Shown here piece after piece: positions 58,974 to 64,000 of a DNA stretch of 64,000 nt. Source of the DNA: Armillaria gallica (lineage: Eukaryota; Basidiomycota; Agaricomycetes; Agaricales; Physalacriaceae). The notes beneath the pieces are model-generated. The model was given only the letters and a program-made list of their open reading frames with translations. It was not told the DNA's origin and did no database searches. The DNA lies in the NCBI GenBank assembly GCA_037576215.1, contig JBANDB010000003.1, positions 6,944,001 through 7,008,000 on the forward strand, in the 5' to 3' direction. Positions within the stretch are counted from its first letter, which is position 1, and every line of letters starts with the position of its first letter. The position numbers and the translations under genes were made by a program.

Positions 58974-61900
58974 TTATTCTCCAGTGTCTTCTTCGGCAAT
59001 ATCAACGTCAGGGAAGGTTCCGAATGTTGGCTCAAAGCGGCGTGTGCTGTTGAGGTATTGGATCAGGTGAGGGATGTTCTCTCGTCGTGCTAAGATGTGT
59101 CTGACGGTCACTGCTGTTCCTCGGGCACCTATAGATCTCTGCATAATCTCTCGTTCGTTCTGGTATGCTGGGCAACGTATGAGATAGTGGTGGACTGACT
59201 CATTTGGGTATGAACACTTCGGGCATGCAGGGGATTCGACTCGTTGGATGTTGAAGAGGTGACGGTTGAGCCCAATGTGTCCGGTTCGTAGCTGCACCAT
59301 TATGCTGGTGATTTTGCGCGGCATGGAAGTGGCCAGTTTCCTATACCGGCGTGCAGCTCGCTGAGCAGTTGCTGAATCAACATGTCGGAACCTGGAGTAA
59401 CGGGGTGACTTCCTCCAGGCCCGGTCAGCATGATGTTTCTGCTTTGCGTAGAACTCTCGGAGTAACGATGATTTGTTGTAGGGGATTGGTTTTCGTAGTG
59501 GCGCAGGAAGCTTCCGCAGCTCACTATCATCGCCTCGGGCTGCCGTCTTCGCTTCTTCATCCGCCGCTTCGTTCCCTGCAATGCCTTGATGTCCGGGTAC
59601 CCATCGAATTTTAATGGAGATGTCGGGATGCTGTCTCAGTACCGTGTCGATGCGTTTGTGGAATAGATCGAAGATGTGGTGTGATGTCGCGGGTCGTGAG
59701 AGGGTTGTTGCCTGGATGGCAGATGTGTTGTCGATGCTGAATGTTGCCGTTTGGACATTTCTCATGCCTCGAAGTGGTTCTGTGCATAGCGTTAGTGCCA
59801 GACCTTCGCCGTCGTATACTTCGTGCTTCCTTGCTGATCCTACCCTCAGCCGTAGCGTCTTCACTCTTCTTCCCCCCCGAAATACCACTGCCGCTGCACC
59901 TATGCCACCATCGATGCCGGATCCGTCTCCATATGCCTTCACGTCACTATTGTCCCTCCTCTCCATTGCTATCGCCTCCTCCATTGATTCTGCTATCTCG
60001 ATCTTGATTTTAGACTTCCATTGTGGCGGGAATCGCACTGCCTTGATTGTTTCTGTCTTGTCCGGTTGGATGTTGAAGTCCCTTGTCAGCTCATGCAGTG
60101 GTGATCGGTGTCTTCTGACATATCTGTTTGCTGCTCGACGTATGGATCTGTATAGCGGGTGTCCTGAAGGTAGGCATGCCATGCGTGCAAGCGCTCGGTG
60201 CCGATACACTTCTACCTGTCCTTGCATGGGGAGTAGGTTAGCATGTATGTCTAGGACATCTGCTGCCGTTGTTCGCATGCCCCCCGTTATGAGAATGGCT
60301 GCTTTCCTCTGGATGGAGGACAGACAGTTCACCGTGCGAATACTGCTTTTCCCGTCTTTCCTCTTCTTCTTCATTCTTCTCTGTGGGTTGAGAAATACGT
60401 CAGCGGCATATAGAATCCGTGGTATTGCAATGGAGATATAGGTTAGCCGCATACTTTCCCTGGTGACTCCTGAGCTCATGCGTGCGAGCCGTCGGAATTG
60501 AGTTATCCAGTCATCAGCCTTCCTTATGGCAGCTGCACCTTGCTCCTTCCACCGCAGTCCTGCGTCTATGTAGACTCCGAGGAACTTTGCGACTGGTTTT
60601 GGTGATATGAGGTGCTGTCCGATCCGGATTGGTGATCCCATGTCTGGTTCTCGGCGCCTAGTGCCATTTCCTAGTTGGGGGGTTGTTTCTCGTGTTTTTG
60701 GTGTAAAGTCGACGAGTTGGAACTTTGCGATTCCATATTCGCAGTTGTGTTCCCTTGCCCATTCAAGAATGCCGCCTTCCCGCTCCATTACGTCCTTGAT
60801 CTTTTGGTGTGTCTCGGTGAATGTCTTACCGCGTACCAGGATGGCCTTATCATCGATGAATAGGTATCCTTCTTCATCCTTCCTGAGTCGTTTTACTGCA
60901 CTTGAGTTGTAGATAACATAGAGGATCTGTGAGAGGGGGTCGCCCTGATCTAAGCCGTTGGCTATATCAAAGATAATGGACTTGAAATCGTCGAATGTGA
61001 GAGTGGTTTTGCGTCCTCCGAGTCTCCTTTGTAGCCATTCTGTGTATGGGGCAGGTATTCCCAGTGTCAGCATTTCGTGTACGAGCATGTCGACATCTAC
61101 ACTTGGGAATGCCCCTTTCACATCGAGAAATAGGACTGTTACCACTTGTCCTTTGCGCCATGCATCTTTGATGGTTGAAACTAGAAGATGAATAGAGTCG
61201 GTCGTGCAGCGCCCTGGGCGTCCCCCAAAGTGTCTGTCTGGGAGCAGTCCCATGAGTTCGCACCAAGCAACGAGGTCCTGGTTGAGAGTGGCATGCAGGC
61301 CTCTTCCCCATCCATCAGACAGGATGATAGGTCGATGAGCATTGGGGTCCTCATAGTCTGGCTTCCCTGGCTTCCGTAGGATGATCGTGTTTGTTGCGCT
61401 GAATATTTCGGGGTATTCCTTGAGAGTAAATGTCGCCCGATATACAGGTCCTATATGTGGGGCAAGGAGGTCAGCACATCGAGAGAGTACGCAGTTTGGT
61501 ACTGTTCCCGGCTTTGTGGCCTTGAGGGGTTTCATTCTTTTGAATGCACGCTCTATCTGTCCATCTGTAATCAGACGAAACTCCCATGCTGGTGGTGGGT
61601 AGCAAGTATCATCCGGTACCACCGATATAGGTGGTTTGGGAGGGAAGAAGACAGACCGAAATACGTTACCTTTCTCTTCATTCTCTTGTATTCTGCGAGC
61701 TGGTTGTCCTTGAGCCTTGACAACGAGATCTGGAACCCTTGCTCGCCCTCCATCCGATGTTGGCTGTGATATGAAGCTGCATATTTCCCATATGCTTCTG
61801 CTTCCTGCGTTCTCTAGCCAATCCATCCAGCAGGTAGTCTTCGCCTTTTCTATGGCCTCAGCATATGTGTTGCGCAATTTTTTCCGCTCCTCATGTATTG

Positions 61901-62978
61901 GGTGGTCGGGGAATGTCCTAAACTCGTATGCCTTTCTCTGCACCCTGCACAGGCGCTTACGTAGGACCGTCAGTTCTGGTGTCCACCAGCGTTTCACATA
62001 TGGGCTAGGCTTGGTCCACGGGACGTATTTGTCAATGACTTCTTGTACGATGTTGTTAAGATCGCCTAGCGCCCTGTACATCTGCTCTTTGTCCTTGATT
62101 TCAGATGGTGGAGAGAGTGTATCGAGTCTTTCTTTGAGAGTGTTGTAGAACTTCTGCCATTCAACTTTGCGGAAGTTTCTGTGAGGCTCAAAGTCGCTGC
62201 GTGGGGGGGATATGTCGATAGTGGATATGATAGGGAAGTGGTTGGTTCGTGGTGGTTGCGCTGCATGATCTACAGTACATCTGATGAATGCTGGCAGTAG
62301 TTCGTCAGAGCAGAAGATGTTGTCTACTCGGGTATAGTTGCCTGTGGAGAAGGAGCGAAGTGTTGGGATGAAAGCAGGGAGTGGCATCTTCAGGTGGTGT
62401 CGGCCGACAAGCTGTAGCAAGCAGCCAGCCCTTCGTAATGCCGCATCTGTGAATAAATGTGAATTGCGTGGCTCATCCCACAATGGATGGTGAGCATTCC
62501 AGTCTCCCCCGCATATGAATCGGTAAGGTAGCCCTCGTTCATCTTGTCTCTGTGCTGTGAACCTCGTTAATATGGTATCAATGAGCTCCCATGTTTCTGT
62601 GGAGTCACCATCGCTGTATATATTTACAACAATAAGCGACTCTGTTGGGGTCCGCACAATGATAGCTACGGCATCTTGGGTTTCCAGAGGGATACTAGAC
62701 CATGCGTTAGTAGAGATGGACCGGTTGATCAGGGTTAGGGCTCTCGTATGAGAGGGATCCTCCTCATGGTTGGATGGGTATACTGTTATCCATCCCTGCG
62801 TCGCCCTTGACTTGCCTTGGTTGCTGATGTAGGGCTCCTGTATCATGATGATGTCGTCGTCTGTTTTGATTTGGTGTAGAAGGCCTGAGTGGGCGAGCAG
62901 TGATTTGTTGACGTTGAGTTGGTATAGTTTGAGTCTTGTCGTGTTACCTGTAGTGTTAGTATTGGGTTCGGTACTCAT
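58974..62978 (-). CDS. LINE ORF2: APE endonuclease, reverse transcriptase, RNase H
   Basis: 1334 residues, uninterrupted. An exonuclease-endonuclease-phosphatase domain covers about residues 15-255, with 'IMIQEPYI' (Glu48), 'GGDWNAHHPLW' (157-167) and 'TNHFPII'. It nicks target DNA. Reverse transcriptase covers about 490-760: 'VTVLFLDVKGAF' with Asp619, 'NGLDQGDPLSQILY' and the catalytic box 'FIDD' (707-710), a variant of the usual YxDD. RNase H covers about 1013-1145 with Asp1018, Glu1058, Asp1083 and Asp1140, including 'WVPGHQGIAGNEAAD'. A C-terminal 'CPKC..H..RC' zinc-knuckle-like motif follows. The start overlaps the ORF1 stop as ATGA, so re-initiation after ORF1 is likely. Confidence 0.92.
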   Translation of the reverse strand: MSTEPNTNTTGNTTRLKLYQLNVNKSLLAHSGLLHQIKTDDDIIMIQEPYISNQGKSRATQGWITVYPSNHEEDPSHTRALTLINRSISTNAWSSIPLETQDAVAIIVRTPTESLIVVNIYSDGDSTETWELIDTILTRFTAQRQDERGLPYRFICGGDWNAHHPLWDEPRNSHLFTDAALRRAGCLLQLVGRHHLKMPLPAFIPTLRSFSTGNYTRVDNIFCSDELLPAFIRCTVDHAAQPPRTNHFPIISTIDISPPRSDFEPHRNFRKVEWQKFYNTLKERLDTLSPPSEIKDKEQMYRALGDLNNIVQEVIDKYVPWTKPSPYVKRWWTPELTVLRKRLCRVQRKAYEFRTFPDHPIHEERKKLRNTYAEAIEKAKTTCWMDWLENAGSRSIWEICSFISQPTSDGGRARVPDLVVKAQGQPARRIQENEEKGNVFRSVFFPPKPPISVVPDDTCYPPPAWEFRLITDGQIERAFKRMKPLKATKPGTVPNCVLSRCADLLAPHIGPVYRATFTLKEYPEIFSATNTIILRKPGKPDYEDPNAHRPIILSDGWGRGLHATLNQDLVAWCELMGLLPDRHFGGRPGRCTTDSIHLLVSTIKDAWRKGQVVTVLFLDVKGAFPSVDVDMLVHEMLTLGIPAPYTEWLQRRLGGRKTTLTFDDFKSIIFDIANGLDQGDPLSQILYVIYNSSAVKRLRKDEEGYLFIDDKAILVRGKTFTETHQKIKDVMEREGGILEWAREHNCEYGIAKFQLVDFTPKTRETTPQLGNGTRRREPDMGSPIRIGQHLISPKPVAKFLGVYIDAGLRWKEQGAAAIRKADDWITQFRRLARMSSGVTRESMRLTYISIAIPRILYAADVFLNPQRRMKKKRKDGKSSIRTVNCLSSIQRKAAILITGGMRTTAADVLDIHANLLPMQGQVEVYRHRALARMACLPSGHPLYRSIRRAANRYVRRHRSPLHELTRDFNIQPDKTETIKAVRFPPQWKSKIKIEIAESMEEAIAMERRDNSDVKAYGDGSGIDGGIGAAAVVFRGGRRVKTLRLRVGSARKHEVYDGEGLALTLCTEPLRGMRNVQTATFSIDNTSAIQATTLSRPATSHHIFDLFHKRIDTVLRQHPDISIKIRWVPGHQGIAGNEAADEEAKTAARGDDSELRKLPAPLRKPIPYNKSSLLREFYAKQKHHADRAWRKSPRYSRFRHVDSATAQRAARRYRKLATSMPRKITSIMVQLRTGHIGLNRHLFNIQRVESPACPKCSYPNESVHHYLIRCPAYQNEREIMQRSIGARGTAVTVRHILARRENIPHLIQYLNSTRRFEPTFGTFPDVDIAEEDTGE

Positions 62979-64000
62979 AGGTCAATGGGCGGTGTTGGGG
63001 ATGCTTGTTCAACTCTTGTTTTGCCATTATCCTCCTCAGCGGATGGTACGTCATCCTCTGCTACTGGTGTTCTGTCTGCTGATGTCGCGCTGGTTGACCG
63101 TTGGCTCCTTGCCAGGAATTGATTGAGCGACGGTTGATGATACTTGCTGGGTCCTACTAGTGGCGTTAGGTTGGGATTCGGTTTTCTGGTCTTGGTTTGC
63201 TTGGTGCTGCCCCCATCCCTTCGGCCCCGAGTTGGGTGAGATGAAACCATAAGACTGCCCAAGGACGTTGCCGTGGCACCGCCTTGGGAGTTTATTCGTT
63301 CTGCACCGTCTTTGCCTCCCTTGCGTGGGCGTGCGTTCTCATCTCGTTTTTGTACATCATTGGTAGTCCATGTAGTAGGGTCCTCAGTAACGAAATATTT
63401 ATATTTTGACTCGGGGTGTCGGCTGCGTAAAACATCTGTAGCTCTAAGGAAGGAGGGACAAGAGTTACGGTCAACAGCTCCATGGCCCGTAGTTTTACAG
63501 TTCACACAGTGGAACTTTTTGCGATCCATGACAGTACAGTCTCTCGTCGCATGGCCACCTGCACACCGTCCGCATTTTGTAGCGTTCGGGCACGTCTTTG
63601 CGTCGTGGTCCCGGGGTAGTATTGAGCATTTTACGCACCTGGATGCATCTGGCAGCTCCTTCTTTGCCTGAAGCTCTTTACCCTCAATGATAATGCCTCC
63701 TCGTATCGCTTTGTTTGCTTGTTCCCGTGAGTCGAAGCCCACCACTAGGTGCGCCTCTCGTTGTCCTTGTTGGTGGTGTTCAACTGGCTTGAGGAATCGT
63801 ACGCTGCGTATCGTCCCGGTAGTGAGCTCGCTGCTGGTCTCGATGTTGCGCCAAGTGTCCTCGTTCTCGATGTCAATCGTGGTAGGTGCGAATGGGACGA
63901 TCACGTTGTTCAGCTGCAGGCTGACGCTAGTCCCCTCACCCACGGCTTGCGCCATGTTTTCTAAGGCTACAGGCTCTCGTAGCCAGGCGGCGGCCTCATC
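62975..64000 (-). CDS. LINE ORF1, gag-like RNA-binding protein, 5' truncated by window
   Basis: At least 326 residues from Met at 63955. The frame stays open upstream to base 64000 ('REPVALENMAQ'), so the true start is outside. The middle has clustered zinc knuckles: 'CVKCSILPRDHDAKTC', 'CGRCAGGHATRDC' and 'CVNCKTTGHGAVDRNSC', the pattern of LINE ORF1 proteins that coat the RNA template. The C-terminus is rich in Lys, Arg, Pro and Ser and ends 'TPPIDL'. Its TGA overlaps the ORF2 ATG by two bases (ATGA). Confidence 0.85.
   Translation of the reverse strand, partial: DEAAAWLREPVALENMAQAVGEGTSVSLQLNNVIVPFAPTTIDIENEDTWRNIETSSELTTGTIRSVRFLKPVEHHQQGQREAHLVVGFDSREQANKAIRGGIIIEGKELQAKKELPDASRCVKCSILPRDHDAKTCPNATKCGRCAGGHATRDCTVMDRKKFHCVNCKTTGHGAVDRNSCPSFLRATDVLRSRHPESKYKYFVTEDPTTWTTNDVQKRDENARPRKGGKDGAERINSQGGATATSLGSLMVSSHPTRGRRDGGSTKQTKTRKPNPNLTPLVGPSKYHQPSLNQFLARSQRSTSATSADRTPVAEDDVPSAEEDNGKTRVEQASPTPPIDL

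Larger units (their letters stand above)
58705..64000 (-). mobile_element. Non-LTR retrotransposon (LINE, Tad/I-group type), 5' end outside window
   Basis: Two overlapping ORFs (gag-like ORF1, then ORF2 with endonuclease, reverse transcriptase and RNase H), a ~250-bp 3' UTR and a poly(A) tail. An APE-type endonuclease together with an RNase H domain points to the Tad1/I group, common in fungi. Both frames are free of stops, so this copy may be recent and possibly autonomous. It is inserted into a host gene at 58704. The 5' end and second target duplication lie past base 64000. Confidence 0.9.

Overview
The window comes from a filamentous basidiomycete, most likely an Agaricomycete. The evidence is short GT-AG introns of about 45-60 nt, a DUF6535 membrane protein, F-box/LRR-like paralogues, a coiled-coil RING-finger protein of the agaric type, a Marasmius-type ricin-B/cysteine-protease chimerolectin, an Agaricomycete-style Helitron and a Tad/I-group LINE. 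It is an accessory, transposon-dominated region. Few ordinary genes are present, and several of them are decayed.

Layout. 1-13.5 kb: mosaic of old, tandemly arranged copies of a dispersed repeat, with a small four-helix membrane-protein gene (4.75-5.42 kb), an intron-bearing tRNA-Asp (6.61 kb), a 410-bp TIR element with a 6-bp target duplication (6.76-7.17 kb) and a duplicated ~800-bp block (7.4 and 9.3 kb). 13.68-15.19 kb: an apparently intact 12-exon MOA-type lectin/protease gene. 15.5-16.25 kb: another repeat copy. 16.4-18.0 kb (-): DUF6535 gene. 19.3-26.5 kb: a Helitron Rep/helicase/peptidase gene broken by two frameshifts and four in-frame TGA codons. 27.8-43.4 kb: F-box-like genes, unknown genes and a RING-finger gene with one premature TAG. 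43.8-44.9 kb: ribonucleotide reductase small-subunit copy, probably non-functional. 46.15-46.66 kb: small two-exon gene. 46.9-49.3 kb: AT-rich repeats ending in a long hairpin. 49.3-55.7 kb: second large block of the left-hand dispersed repeat. 55.99-57.5 kb: decayed amidase gene. 58.39-58.70 kb: start of a secreted/membrane protein gene cut by the poly(A) end of a LINE. 58.7-64.0 kb (-): that LINE, with a 1334-residue intact ORF2 and an ORF1 that runs off the window.

The genes do not form one pathway. Several lesions look like C-to-T changes (CGA to TGA in the Helitron, CAG to TAG in the RING gene), which would fit methylation-linked decay of repeats. The strongest items for follow-up are the intact chimerolectin gene inside repeats, the Helitron with a C-terminal cysteine-peptidase-like domain, the short TTAGGG-ended TIR element, the 93-nt hairpin, and the R2 copy that keeps its metal and radical site but lacks the usual tail. 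Exon boundaries were set by eye from frame continuity and GT-AG sites. No homology search was run.
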